Positions 1 through 8,385 are shown, counted from the first letter of the stretch. The stretch is 64,000 bases of DNA from Vibrio intestinalis (GCF_025195085.2 NZ_JANAVY020000001.1:62001-126000); one strand, 5' to 3'. Notes: generated by a model not told the origin, from the letters alone. Program-made: numbers and translations.

Positions 1-593
1 GCGATGGGTTAAGCTACTTGCAGGACAATCCCGCTTGTTTGGTTGTGCTTGATGTTGGTTTGCCTGATGGTAATGGCTTCGAGTTATGTAAAACAATCCG
101 TGATTTTTCCGCTGTGCCGATTATCTTTTTAACCGCGCGCAATGATGAAATCGATCGCGTGGTTGGCTTAGAGATCGGCGCAGATGACTATGTCACCAAG
201 CCTTTTAGCCCACGGGAGATGCTTGCGCGTATTAAATTGAGAATCAAAGCGCGCCCAACTCAATCTGCAAGTTTAGAGGTTAAGCCATCTGAAAACCTTA
301 TAACGCCAGATGATTTGCAAGCACATAACTTTGATTATGGGGTGGCAGGACAGATGCTTGGGCTTACCGCAGTCGAGTTTAAAATTCTGAGTAAGTTAAT
401 TACCGTTGCCTCTAACGTGCTGAGTCGGGAGCAATTGATGGTCGCTGCGGATATGGCGCCAGAAGCGGCTTACGAACGCAATATTGACACACATATCAAG
501 GCGATCCGCAATAAGTTGAAGCCATTTGGTATGGCTGAGCGGATCTGCACTAAAAGGGGTTTTGGCTATTACTACTCAGTTAAGGGCGAATAA
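1..593 (+). CDS. creB: CreB-type response regulator, 5' end outside the window
   Basis: Cytoplasmic two-component response regulator that is phosphorylated by the CreC kinase and binds DNA to switch on cre-regulon genes. The frame is open from the first bases of the window, so the true start lies upstream. Visible are the second half of the receiver domain (phospho-acceptor Asp in LDVGLPD, the conserved Thr in FLTAR, the conserved Lys in TKPF) and then an OmpR/PhoB-type winged helix (GLTAVEFKIL, RNIDTHIKAIRNKL, RGFGYYY). The stop overlaps the ATG of the next gene (TAATG), which implies translational coupling. The CreB name rests on the creC-creD context and on similarity; another OmpR-family name is possible but less likely. 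Confidence 0.88.
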   Translation, partial: DGLSYLQDNPACLVVLDVGLPDGNGFELCKTIRDFSAVPIIFLTARNDEIDRVVGLEIGADDYVTKPFSPREMLARIKLRIKARPTQSASLEVKPSENLITPDDLQAHNFDYGVAGQMLGLTAVEFKILSKLITVASNVLSREQLMVAADMAPEAAYERNIDTHIKAIRNKLKPFGMAERICTKRGFGYYYSVKGE

Positions 594-2035
594 TGAAACG
601 CTGGCCTAGAATTCCGCTCGGACTGAGATTGTTCTTCCTCTATTTCCTTTTGGTGGGAATGACGGCTTATATGGTAAGTAAAATAGTCATTCAGGAACTA
701 AAACCGACCGTAAGGCAAACAACCGAAGAAACTCTGGTCGATATGGCAAATTTGATTGCGGTGTTAGCGGAAGAGGATGTTGCTAACGGGAAAATGCCTG
801 AAAGTAGATTCTCAAAGTTGCTCACAGCGTATGGAAAACGAGAACCCAACGCGCGCATTTGGGAGATTGGCAAAAAGTCCGTCAATCATCGTATCTATAT
901 CACAGATAAAAATGGCATCGTGATTGCGGACTCTTGGCAGCAAGATGTCGGACAAGATTATTCGCAGTGGAATGATGTCTATTTAACACTGCGTGGTCAG
1001 TACGGTGCGCGCAGCACTTTTGAAGATCCCAAAGACCCGTTATCAACCGTAATGCACGTTGCAGCACCAATCTATCATCAAGGTGAAATTATCGGTAGCG
1101 TGACGGTTGCTAAGGCCAACCGATCAGTGCAGCCGTTTATCGATCTTTCTAAGCGTAATGTGTTGTATTGGATGGTGCTGATGAGTGGTCTGGTGCTGAT
1201 TGCTGGCGCTCTGTTCTCATGGCGTGTTAATGCGGCACTGTATAAGTTGGAAGACTACGCAGAAAAGATGGGTGAAGGGAAGAAAGTCTCAAAACCCGAA
1301 TTCCGAGTGTTTTATGAGTATGGCACGCTCGCCAATGCACTTGAAAAAATGCGCAACCAATTAGACGGTAAGCAATATGTTGAAGAATATGTTCAGACTC
1401 TAACTCATGAACTTAAAAGCCCGATCTCTGCCATTAAAGGTGCGAGTGAGATTCTACAGATGCCGTTGCCTGAAGAAAAAATCGCACGCTTCGCAAATAA
1501 TATCGAACGAGAAAGCGATCGCATGCAGTCTTTGGTCGATAAACTGCTAGAGCTTGCAAGGTTGGAAAAGCGCCCCCAGTTAGAGCAGCTTGAAGCTATT
1601 AATGTCCACCAGACTATCAATGAAGTGATTGTTGCTTCTGACGCTCGCCTAGCCAACAAGCGAGTAAATTGCGATTTAAGTGGCGAGAGTAAGCTTTCTA
1701 TTCAAGGTGACAGTTTCTTGTTCAAACAAGCTTTATTTAACCTAATGGACAACGCACTGGATTTTGTCTTCATTGAAGGTGAGATTAAGTGGAACATTGA
1801 GAAACATGATGGTTCGCTGGTTGTATCAGTTTTTAACACTGGCCCGCAGATCCCTGAATATGCGATGCCAAGGTTAACGGAAAGGTTCTACTCTTTAGCT
1901 CGTGAGAATGGGGTGAAAAGTACTGGCTTAGGGCTTAATTTTGTTGAACAAGTAGCCAAGTTGCACCATGGCCAATTATGTATAGAGAACGAAAATGATG
2001 GGGTGAAAGTTTCGATCTGTTTTGCAATGGCATAA
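593..2035 (+). CDS. creC: CreC-type sensor histidine kinase
   Basis: Inner-membrane sensor kinase partnering the preceding response regulator; 480 aa, close to the CreC family size. Two membrane segments (about residues 11-30 and 190-211) flank a periplasmic sensing domain. A HAMP-like linker is followed by the phospho-acceptor H-box with His272 in THELKSPISA. The C-terminal ATPase domain has the N-box (LMDNALDF) and a G-box (STGLGLNFV). The ATG overlaps the creB stop, so the two genes are co-transcribed. In enterobacteria and Aeromonas, CreBC responds to metabolic or cell-wall cues and controls creD; the signal here cannot be read from sequence. Confidence 0.9.
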   Translation: MKRWPRIPLGLRLFFLYFLLVGMTAYMVSKIVIQELKPTVRQTTEETLVDMANLIAVLAEEDVANGKMPESRFSKLLTAYGKREPNARIWEIGKKSVNHRIYITDKNGIVIADSWQQDVGQDYSQWNDVYLTLRGQYGARSTFEDPKDPLSTVMHVAAPIYHQGEIIGSVTVAKANRSVQPFIDLSKRNVLYWMVLMSGLVLIAGALFSWRVNAALYKLEDYAEKMGEGKKVSKPEFRVFYEYGTLANALEKMRNQLDGKQYVEEYVQTLTHELKSPISAIKGASEILQMPLPEEKIARFANNIERESDRMQSLVDKLLELARLEKRPQLEQLEAINVHQTINEVIVASDARLANKRVNCDLSGESKLSIQGDSFLFKQALFNLMDNALDFVFIEGEIKWNIEKHDGSLVVSVFNTGPQIPEYAMPRLTERFYSLARENGVKSTGLGLNFVEQVAKLHHGQLCIENENDGVKVSICFAMA

Positions 2036-2046
2036 CTGATTTTCAA

Positions 2047-2087
2047 ACTCCATATAAACTCCACATTAGCTCCATATCTACTCCAAG
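2047..2087 (+). promoter_or_regulatory. Four phased CTCCA direct repeats, candidate CreB operator
   Basis: Between creC and creD the pentamer CTCCA starts at 2048, 2059, 2070 and 2081, exactly 11 bp apart each time, mostly preceded by A. The known E. coli cre-tag is two TTCAC half sites separated by 6 bp, which also gives an 11-bp period. The match in geometry and the position in front of creD suggest an array of CreB half sites with a different core. The binding role is inference. Confidence 0.5.
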
Positions 2088-2133
2088 TGGTTGTTCTAAA
2101 TTAGCTTCATCAAGTTAATTTAGGCAACCAACC

Positions 2134-3540
2134 ATGAAAAAATTCTTTTCTAATCAACTCGGCATGAAGTTCGGTTTTGTGCTGTTTCTGTTCTTGTTAT
2201 TGCAAATTCCAGTAAATATGGTGAGCGGTCTTATCTCAGAGCGTGAATACCGCCAAGAAACGGTACGTGAGGACATTGCCCGTAGTAGCAGTGGCGAGCA
2301 ACGTATCATTGGGCCTTTCATTCAGGTGAAGTACTTAGAAACTGTCACTCATGAAGAAAAAACATACCAAGTTAAGCATCAAGAATTCATTTTACCTGAC
2401 ACGTTTGATATGACTGCACACTTGGAGAGTTTCGAAAAATATCGAGGTATCTACAAAGCACGCTTGTTCAAAGCTGACAACCGCTTACAAGGCCATTTCG
2501 ATTTAACCTTACTGAAGAAAATAGCCCCAAATACAATACAAAGTTTGACTATGGTTGTTGGTGTTAAAGATAGCCGAGGTTTGGTCCAGTTAAACAACAT
2601 GACGCTCAATCACCGTGATATAGAAATCGAACCTGGGACAGGAATAGGCCATTTGGCACAAGGCTTTCATACCGAGCTAGATATTCACCAACTCAATACC
2701 AATAAGCCGTTGGAGTTTGATTTCAATTTCATATTACAGGGAATGGGTGAACTGCAAGTGACCCCAATCGGTAATAACACCACAGTTCAACTGTCATCAG
2801 AGTGGGCACATCCAAGCTTTATTGGCGATTATCTGCCTATTTCATCTGATATTTCAGAGCAAGGCTTTAGCGCTAAATGGTCGAGCAATAACTTCTCAAC
2901 CAATATCTCTCAATTGTTTGATAACTGTGTTCGGAATAACGACTCGTGCTACCAATTGGACCGTCGTCAGATGGGGGTAGAGCTGATTGATGCAGTCGAT
3001 CACTATTTAAAATCGTATCGCGCAGTGAACTACTCGCTATTGGTGATTACTTTAGTGTTTGCGAGCTTCTTCTTATTAGAACTATTTCAGGCGAAACCGA
3101 TACACCCGGTGCAATATGGTTTTGTTGGACTCGCATTGGCTCTGTTTTACTTGTTGCTAATTTCGATGAGTGAACACCTGGGATTTAACTGGGCTTACGT
3201 ATTGTCAGCTATTGCTTCAACAGGACTATTAAGCGTGTATGTGGCTGGCATGCTGGCTGATAAGAAACAAGGTGTGATCTTTGGCTGTAGCTTACTGTTC
3301 CTGTATGGGTTGTTATTTGGCTTATTGCTCGCTGAAAGCTATGCGCTGCTGATGGGTACGCTACTTTGTTTCGCCATTTTAAGCTTGGTGATGGTATTTA
3401 CTCGCAATGTGAACTGGTATGAACGCACGTTAAAAGTGGAACAGAAATCAACGCAAACTAATACAGCCAATACACAAGAGGATCATAGCGGGGAGAGCGA
3501 AACAGAGGAGAAGATTGATGCAACTGAAACTTCACAGTAA
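2134..3540 (+). CDS. creD: CreD-family inner membrane protein
   Basis: Member of the CreD (Cet) family of inner membrane proteins, the main target of CreBC. Over-expression in E. coli gives colicin E2 tolerance and loss alters envelope integrity; biochemical function is unknown. It has 468 aa, slightly longer than E. coli CreD. An N-terminal membrane anchor (about residues 10-32) is followed by a large periplasmic domain, then about five helices between residues 300 and 420, and a polar Thr/Glu-rich tail. The C-terminal part includes the family-like stretch around PVQYGFVGLALALFYLLL. The final codons overlap the next gene by 23 bp. It is preceded by the CTCCA repeat array. Confidence 0.9.
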   Translation: MKKFFSNQLGMKFGFVLFLFLLLQIPVNMVSGLISEREYRQETVREDIARSSSGEQRIIGPFIQVKYLETVTHEEKTYQVKHQEFILPDTFDMTAHLESFEKYRGIYKARLFKADNRLQGHFDLTLLKKIAPNTIQSLTMVVGVKDSRGLVQLNNMTLNHRDIEIEPGTGIGHLAQGFHTELDIHQLNTNKPLEFDFNFILQGMGELQVTPIGNNTTVQLSSEWAHPSFIGDYLPISSDISEQGFSAKWSSNNFSTNISQLFDNCVRNNDSCYQLDRRQMGVELIDAVDHYLKSYRAVNYSLLVITLVFASFFLLELFQAKPIHPVQYGFVGLALALFYLLLISMSEHLGFNWAYVLSAIASTGLLSVYVAGMLADKKQGVIFGCSLLFLYGLLFGLLLAESYALLMGTLLCFAILSLVMVFTRNVNWYERTLKVEQKSTQTNTANTQEDHSGESETEEKIDATETSQ

Positions 3541-3970
3541 TAGGCAAATGTTCGATGAGTTAGTTGATGTGGTTAAGCACCCAATCAAGCACATTCGCTT
3601 TTCGATGCTTCATGCAGTGTTGAGTATTGCTCTCTTTGCGGTACTAGTGTTTGTAGCGGTATGGGTGGAAGACAGTTTTATTCGCCCGACGCTAGGGGAT
3701 GTTCTAGTCGTCATATGGCTATATCACGTGTTTGCGACATTGCTCAATGTTCCTGCCCGATTGCTGGCAACGGTTGTAGTTGTTATCGCGTATTTGGTTG
3801 AACTGGCGCAGCTATTTAATGTTGTTGACTTATTAGGGATTCCGGTTTCTTCACCGCTGAGAATCATATTTGGTGCAACGTTCGATTGGCTCGATCTTGT
3901 GGCGTATACCGTTGGAGGCTTGCTCTGTGTGCTGCTTTCAATGTTATCAGCGAGTACTAGAGAGGAGTAG
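3518..3970 (+). CDS. DUF2809-family membrane protein
   Basis: Small inner membrane protein of 150 aa with about four hydrophobic helices. The signature LGDVLVVIWLYH, the helix containing YLVELAQLFNV and the motif GATFDWLDLVAYTVG are typical of DUF2809. Function is unknown. The start is placed at ATG 3518, seven bases after a GGAG ribosome site inside the end of creD; a TTG one codon earlier is less likely. The overlap with creD implies co-transcription and probably the same CreB control. Confidence 0.8.
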   Translation: MQLKLHSNRQMFDELVDVVKHPIKHIRFSMLHAVLSIALFAVLVFVAVWVEDSFIRPTLGDVLVVIWLYHVFATLLNVPARLLATVVVVIAYLVELAQLFNVVDLLGIPVSSPLRIIFGATFDWLDLVAYTVGGLLCVLLSMLSASTREE

Positions 3971-3974
3971 GCCA

Positions 3975-4073
3975 GTGAAATTGCAGTTAGACCGTAGATA
4001 CCTACGTAAAAAAGTGAAGCAAAGCCTACTTGAGAAGGTTGCCGAGTGGAGTAAGCGTACAAAGCCACCTTAA
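3975..4073 (+). CDS. Candidate 32-aa basic small protein
   Basis: A GTG-initiated reading frame of 32 codons follows the DUF2809 gene by four bases. A GGAG ribosome site lies seven bases before the GTG, inside the end of the previous gene. The product is rich in Lys and Arg (begins MKLQLDRRYLRKKVKQ) and could form an amphipathic helix. A terminator follows 30 bp later. It may be a real last gene of the cre operon or a chance frame; no family is recognised. Confidence 0.3.
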   Translation: MKLQLDRRYLRKKVKQSLLEKVAEWSKRTKPP

Positions 4074-4100
4074 ATAGTAGGGAATATCTTAAATATTTGA

Positions 4101-4130
4101 AAGGGGCACTGATCATAGTGCCCTTTGCTA
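4101..4130 (+). terminator. Terminator of the cre operon
   Basis: Perfect inverted repeat GGGCACT / AGTGCCC (4104-4110 and 4117-4123) with a 6-base loop. Flanking A and T bases extend the stem, and a short T stretch follows. Confidence 0.7.
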
Positions 4131-4267
4131 TTTTAGGTGGTCAATTTCGCGTAACTAATAACGAAAGCAGTAATTAGAAGGTTAATTGTACTATTTACGT
4201 TGAGTATGGGGATGAAATCACACTTTGAGTTCTAACGAATACTTATTGCACTTAATTAGCCAATTTG

Positions 4268-4283
4268 TGTGATTTGATTCACG
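4268..4283. promoter_or_regulatory. CRP-like site upstream of ectABC
   Basis: TGTGA-TTTGAT-TCACG matches the CRP consensus TGTGA-N6-TCACA at nine of ten core positions. It lies about 90 bp before ectA in a 297-bp intergenic region with no other gene. It could tie ectoine synthesis to cAMP-CRP; this is a sequence match only. Confidence 0.45.
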
Positions 4284-4370
4284 TATATGGGGTTTTTGTC
4301 GAGCTGTATTTGATTTTTGGTGCAAGAAAATGCCCATAATAATAGTGAAATTCATTAGACCTCAAAGGAT

Positions 4371-4913
4371 ATGTTTCTTCACATGATCACATCAGCCCCT
4401 TGGGTGCTGTATCCTGAAATTGCAGATAACCCAACCCGAGAATGGATTTTTCGGCTACCAAACACCACTGATGGAGATGATATTTACCACTTAATATCTC
4501 AGTGTCCCCCTCTAGATGTGAACTCCTCCTATTGTAATTTTTTACAGTCTATTCACTTCAGTACCACTTGTGTGTTGGCCGAGAAAAATGGCCAGATCGC
4601 CGGTTTTATCTCTGGCTATATCAAACCAAATGAACCAAACGTACTGTTTATTTGGCAAGTCGCTGTGGCTGAATTTGCGCGGGGACAAGGGCTTGCGTAT
4701 CAAATGCTGCAATCGTTACTAAACCGTGATGCGTTGCAGTCGGTCTCAGCAATCGAGACCACCATTACAAAAAACAATAAAGCGTCGTGGGCGCTGTTTG
4801 ACAAAGTCGCTAAACAATATCAAGGCGGCAAAGTCTCTACGTTTTTAGATAAGACTCTTCATTTTAAAGATAAACACGATACGGAATATCTGTATCGAAT
4901 TTCGCTCAAGTAA
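4371..4913 (+). CDS. ectA: Diaminobutyrate acetyltransferase EctA
   Basis: Second enzyme of ectoine synthesis: acetylates L-2,4-diaminobutyrate at N4 using acetyl-CoA, in the cytoplasm. 180 aa with a GNAT fold. The family stretch CPPLDVNSSYCNFLQ binds substrate, ARGQGLAYQML is the acetyl-CoA loop, and AIETTITKNNKASW lies in the C-terminal half. The start is uncertain: ATG 4371 has AAGG very close, whereas ATG 4383 (MITSAPWVLYPE) is the start seen in many Vibrio homologues as I recall them. First gene of ectABC. Confidence 0.92.
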   Translation: MFLHMITSAPWVLYPEIADNPTREWIFRLPNTTDGDDIYHLISQCPPLDVNSSYCNFLQSIHFSTTCVLAEKNGQIAGFISGYIKPNEPNVLFIWQVAVAEFARGQGLAYQMLQSLLNRDALQSVSAIETTITKNNKASWALFDKVAKQYQGGKVSTFLDKTLHFKDKHDTEYLYRISLK

Positions 4914-4945
4914 CCAAAGTTAAAGGATTTAAACACGGTTCTATC

Positions 4946-6211
4946 ATGGATATTTTTAACAGGCAGGAATCAAAAGTTCGTTCGTACTCTAACAGTTTTC
5001 CAGTGGTATTTAAGACAGCTAAAGGTTGCTGGCTTGAAACCGAAAGTGGAGAGCGGTACATAGACTTTCTTGCTGGTGCAGGCTCTCTCAATTACGGACA
5101 CAACAACACGCAGATTAAAGAATCATTACTGGAATACATCGAAAGTGATGGTTTAACACATGGCTTAGACATGCACTCGCAGGCTAAGGCTAACTTCCTA
5201 ACTGCATTAGAAGATTTGATTCTCAAACCGCGTCAACTTAACTATAAAGTACAGTTTACTGGCCCTACAGGAACTAATGCGGTAGAAGCGGCAATTAAGT
5301 TAGCGAAAAAAGTGACAGGTCGCAGTTCCATCGTTGCGTTTACCAATGGATTTCACGGTTGTACCGCTGGCGCATTAGCTGCAACGGGTAATCAACATCA
5401 TCGCCAAGGTGCGGGCTCACCATTAAATAACGTAACGCGAATCCCTTTCGAAGGTTATGCAGATATCGATGGTCTCAAGCTGTTTGAAACCATGCTAAAT
5501 GATAACTCTGCTGGTATAGAGAAACCTGCGGCAGTGTTGCTGGAAACTGTTCAGGGCGAAGGTGGGTTAAACGCAGCGTCAAACCAATGGTTACAAGCTC
5601 TAGCTAAGTTGTGTAAGTCACAAGATATATTGATGATTGTCGACGACATTCAAGCAGGGTGTGGCCGTACAGGCCGTTTCTTTAGCTTTGAACCATCAGG
5701 CATTCAGCCAGATATCGTAACTTTGTCGAAGTCTATTAGTGGATATGGCCTACCGATGGCTATTGTGCTACTTAAGCCACACTTGGACAAATGGCAGCCA
5801 GGTGAGCACAACGGTACGTTTCGTGGTAACAACCATGCCTTTGTCACCGCGACTAAAGCGTTAGAGCTGTACTGGTCTAACTCAGATTTTGAAACGCATA
5901 TTCAGCGCTGTTCTGACGAGGTTGCGACGGTGATAGATCGTTGTATTAAGCAATTCCCTAGCATGTTTAATAAGCGTAAAGGTCGCGGGATGATGATTGG
6001 CGTTGAATGTAAAAGCGGTGACGTTGCCAGCGACATTGCTAAGCATTGCTTTAAAAGCGGTATGGTAATCGAAACTGCTGGGCCTAATGATGAGGTCGTA
6101 AAATTCTTCTGCCCGCTAACCATCACAAAGCAAGAGTTAGCTCAAGGACTGAATATTTTTGAAGGGGCAGTAGAAGCTGTCGCCACCAAGCTTTATAAGC
6201 AAGCTTCTTAA
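4946..6211 (+). CDS. ectB: Diaminobutyrate-2-oxoglutarate transaminase EctB
   Basis: First enzyme of ectoine synthesis: PLP-dependent transfer of an amino group from glutamate to aspartate semialdehyde, giving L-2,4-diaminobutyrate. 421 aa, normal for EctB and class III aminotransferases. The cofactor region FTGPTGTNAVEAAIKLAKK, the DDIQAGCGRTGRF stretch and the Schiff-base Lys262 in LSKSISGYG are present. It starts 32 bp after ectA and is followed by ectC after 12 bp, one operon. The cell would need aspartate semialdehyde from a general aspartokinase, because no dedicated ectoine aspartokinase gene follows ectC. Confidence 0.95.
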   Translation: MDIFNRQESKVRSYSNSFPVVFKTAKGCWLETESGERYIDFLAGAGSLNYGHNNTQIKESLLEYIESDGLTHGLDMHSQAKANFLTALEDLILKPRQLNYKVQFTGPTGTNAVEAAIKLAKKVTGRSSIVAFTNGFHGCTAGALAATGNQHHRQGAGSPLNNVTRIPFEGYADIDGLKLFETMLNDNSAGIEKPAAVLLETVQGEGGLNAASNQWLQALAKLCKSQDILMIVDDIQAGCGRTGRFFSFEPSGIQPDIVTLSKSISGYGLPMAIVLLKPHLDKWQPGEHNGTFRGNNHAFVTATKALELYWSNSDFETHIQRCSDEVATVIDRCIKQFPSMFNKRKGRGMMIGVECKSGDVASDIAKHCFKSGMVIETAGPNDEVVKFFCPLTITKQELAQGLNIFEGAVEAVATKLYKQAS

Positions 6212-6223
6212 CAAGGAAAAGTT

Positions 6224-6610
6224 ATGATCGTTAGAACATTAGAAAAGTGTCGTAATAGCGAGCGACGTGTGGTGTCGGATAACTGGGAAAGTGTCCGTAT
6301 GTTACTCAAAGACGACAACATGGGTTTTTCGTTCCACATTACCACCATTTATCAAGATACAGAGACTCATATCCATTATCAGAACCACTTAGAGTCGGTT
6401 TACTGCATGAGCGGTGAAGGTGAGATTGAAGTGGTGGGCGGTGAGACCTATCCAATTAAGCCGGGTACTCTTTATATTTTAGACAAACACGATGAGCACT
6501 ATCTTCGTGCATACAAAAACAAAGAGATGGTGATGGCTTGTGTATTTAACCCGCCAATCACGGGTGCAGAAGTTCATGACGAGAATGGGGTTTACCCATT
6601 AGTCGATTAA
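6224..6610 (+). CDS. ectC: Ectoine synthase EctC
   Basis: Closes the ring of N4-acetyl-diaminobutyrate to ectoine, the osmoprotectant. 128 aa, the usual EctC size, with a single cupin barrel. Visible signatures are [25 protein letters not shown], split here as [15 protein letters not shown] then [17 protein letters not shown], and the C-terminal [14 protein letters not shown]. An AAGGAAAA ribosome site precedes the ATG. A strong terminator follows directly, so the operon ends here. Confidence 0.95.
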   Translation: MIVRTLEKCRNSERRVVSDNWESVRMLLKDDNMGFSFHITTIYQDTETHIHYQNHLESVYCMSGEGEIEVVGGETYPIKPGTLYILDKHDEHYLRAYKNKEMVMACVFNPPITGAEVHDENGVYPLVD

Positions 6611-6637
6611 GTTTAGCCTCAGCTAAATAGTCATCAA

Positions 6638-6680
6638 AAAATGCACTCTTAAGTGTTCTACTAAGGGTGCATTTTGTTTT
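6638..6680 (+). terminator. Terminator of ectABC
   Basis: Inverted repeat of 14 bp (arms 6638-6651 and 6662-6675, one G-T wobble, 10-base loop) ending in a T-rich tail. It closes the operon 28 bp after ectC. Confidence 0.85.
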
Positions 6681-6898
6681 CCACTGCTTCGAACAGTTTC
6701 TAACTCTATGTAACTTGTAGAGAAAATCTAGCTGTAAATATCGGGTATCTTAATTTAGTGCCGCATTTATCTTTTATTTGATTACAGACCTGTGGCATTT
6801 GTGAGGTGTGGTTGTGTTTATTGACCAATGAGTTAGGCTAGGTAGTCAATGCTTGTTCAAGTAGCTGAATCTCATCAATAACAACCAAGGAGTGCGTT

Positions 6899-7357
6899 GT
6901 GTTTACCACTAGGGAAGCCGAGTCTAAGGATTACGAATTTCTATACGATTTAAAGAAAGCGGCTGAATTTGAGCCTGTTGATCAGGTATTTGGCTGGGAC
7001 GATGTCGTACAGTGTGAGATTCATCGCCAAGAGTGGGATGAGGCTAAGCCGATGGTCATTGAGATAGACGGTGCGCCAGTGGGCAGCTACTTGGTTGAAT
7101 GCAAAGAAGACCATCTCTATTTCAGCCGCTTTTTCATATTGCCGGAACATCAAGGTAATGGTATCGGCAGTGAGATCCTTGAGCAGGTGGTGGATCTTGC
7201 AGAGCAGAAGGGGCTACCTGTCAAACTTCGCTATTTACAGGGTAATCGCGTAGGGCAGTTATACATGAAATTTGGTTTTCGAGTCACTCATCAAAGTAGC
7301 CAGTTCCTTAATATGACAAAACCTTATCGATCGGAAAGGGAAGTTTCTGCGGTTTAA
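6899..7357 (+). CDS. GNAT-family N-acetyltransferase
   Basis: Cytoplasmic acetyl-CoA-dependent acetyltransferase of unknown substrate; 152 aa. The acetyl-CoA loop is QGNGIGSEILE after the beta strand FSRFFILPEH, and the C-terminal part LYMKFGFRVTHQSSQFLNM is typical of the fold. The start is a GTG six bases after AAGGAG, which fixes it better than any ATG further in. It stands alone between the ectABC terminator and a small membrane protein gene. Confidence 0.8.
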   Translation: MFTTREAESKDYEFLYDLKKAAEFEPVDQVFGWDDVVQCEIHRQEWDEAKPMVIEIDGAPVGSYLVECKEDHLYFSRFFILPEHQGNGIGSEILEQVVDLAEQKGLPVKLRYLQGNRVGQLYMKFGFRVTHQSSQFLNMTKPYRSEREVSAV

Positions 7358-7399
7358 TCTAGCCATCAATCAAAGTAACAATGACAAGAGGGACGCTGA

Positions 7400-7780
7400 A
7401 TGAATGTATGGATATTGAGTTCAGGTTTGCTAGGGTTAGCCACTGCGCTTATTCATCTCTTTGCAGGACAAGTTGATCCTGTTAGACCGTTTCTCAAATC
7501 TTCATTGGATGATGTGCCTAAAGCGACGCTATTAGCATGCTGGCATTTGGTTTCCGTCACTTTGCTTATTTGCTCTGTAGCACTCATTTATGTGGGGGGG
7601 CATGGCCTCGCTACATTTTATGTTTCAACATTGTTGATAGGCGTTCTGTTCGTCATTTTTTCAGTCGTGTTTATTCTTGTTGGGGGGTATTTCTTTTCTT
7701 TCAAAGGATTTATCAAACTCCCGCAGTGGATTTTACTATTGCCCGTTGGTGTTCTGGCGGTAATAGGTTCAATAGGCTAG
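7400..7780 (+). CDS. Small four-helix membrane protein of unknown function
   Basis: 126 aa, almost wholly hydrophobic, with four probable transmembrane helices (about 5-22, 46-68, 72-98 and 106-124). The GAGGG before the ATG is a usable ribosome site. I do not recognise a named family. The frame contains a run of seven G at 7594-7600 and one of six G at 7682-7687; these encode Gly-Gly in the hydrophobic region. It could be co-transcribed with the GNAT gene 42 bp upstream. Confidence 0.65.
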   Translation: MNVWILSSGLLGLATALIHLFAGQVDPVRPFLKSSLDDVPKATLLACWHLVSVTLLICSVALIYVGGHGLATFYVSTLLIGVLFVIFSVVFILVGGYFFSFKGFIKLPQWILLLPVGVLAVIGSIG

Positions 7781-7849
7781 CTCAATTTGATCAAATACTG
7801 GTCATGAGCTAAGTGAACAAGAGCGTGTTTCCGCTTCGGTTGAGAGAAT

Positions 7850-8130
7850 TCATTTGCCCTGCATGAAACATAAAGGTGGTGCGCCAACCTGCTTTTTGAA
7901 GAATGCGACAAAGGCGCTGTCTGAAGAAAACTTCAAATGATGCCCAACATCACTCACGGCTAACCCTTGTGACAGTAGCTCTATTGCTTTGAGCAACCGC
8001 CATTGTTGACGCCATTCTTGATAGCACGTCCCAGTCTGTTGTTTGAAAATACGAGTAATTGTTTTGGTACTTGCGCCAATAGCTTGTGCGAAATCATTAA
8101 GTTTTGTGCTCTGTTGGTTGATGGTCTGTT
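7850..8130 (-). pseudogene. Remnant of an AraC-family regulator (DNA-binding end only)
   Basis: Read on the minus strand, this codes for the C-terminal double helix-turn-helix of an AraC regulator: LNDFAQAIGASTKTITRIF, then an EWRQQWRLLKAIELL helix, LAVSDVGHHLKFSSDSAF, and a final FKKQVGAPP before TGA (7850-7852). A TAA codon lies immediately before the first helix and no ligand-binding domain or start codon is in frame. The upstream side is occupied by the promoter of the VF530-family gene. It is therefore a decayed 5'-truncated copy. Confidence 0.75.
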
Positions 8131-8166
8131 ACACTGTACTTTTATTGGCTTAACAGAGGAAAGACC

Positions 8167-8385
8167 ATGAGCCAAGAACAACCCAATAACCCTTTACATG
8201 GGCTAACGTTAGAAAAAATCTTAGTCCAACTGCAAGAGCATTATGGCTGGGAAGGGTTAGATGAGCGAATTCAAATCAATTGCTTTTACAGCAACCCTTC
8301 GATTAAATCTTCGCTAAAATTCTTGCGTCGTACTCAATGGGCTAGAGACAAAGTCGAAGCACTCTATATTGAAACCTTCTGCTAA
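8167..8385 (+). CDS. VF530/DUF2132-family DNA-binding-like protein
   Basis: 72-aa protein matching the VF530 (DUF2132) family: [21 protein letters not shown], then [20 protein letters not shown] and [11 protein letters not shown]. The family is small and helical with a KorB-like fold; DNA binding is suspected, not shown. An AGAGGAAAG ribosome site precedes the ATG. Its promoter region replaces the 5' half of the neighbouring AraC remnant. Confidence 0.85.
   Translation: MSQEQPNNPLHGLTLEKILVQLQEHYGWEGLDERIQINCFYSNPSIKSSLKFLRRTQWARDKVEALYIETFC

Noticed and set aside
3724..4116. 130-codon minus-strand frame over the DUF2809 gene
   Set aside because: Overlaps a better-supported gene, crosses the cre terminator and shows no domain.
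7537..7812. 91-codon frame overlapping the four-helix membrane protein
   Set aside because: No ribosome site, Cys/Arg/Phe-rich composition, shadow of the other frame; kept only as the basis for the G-tract note.
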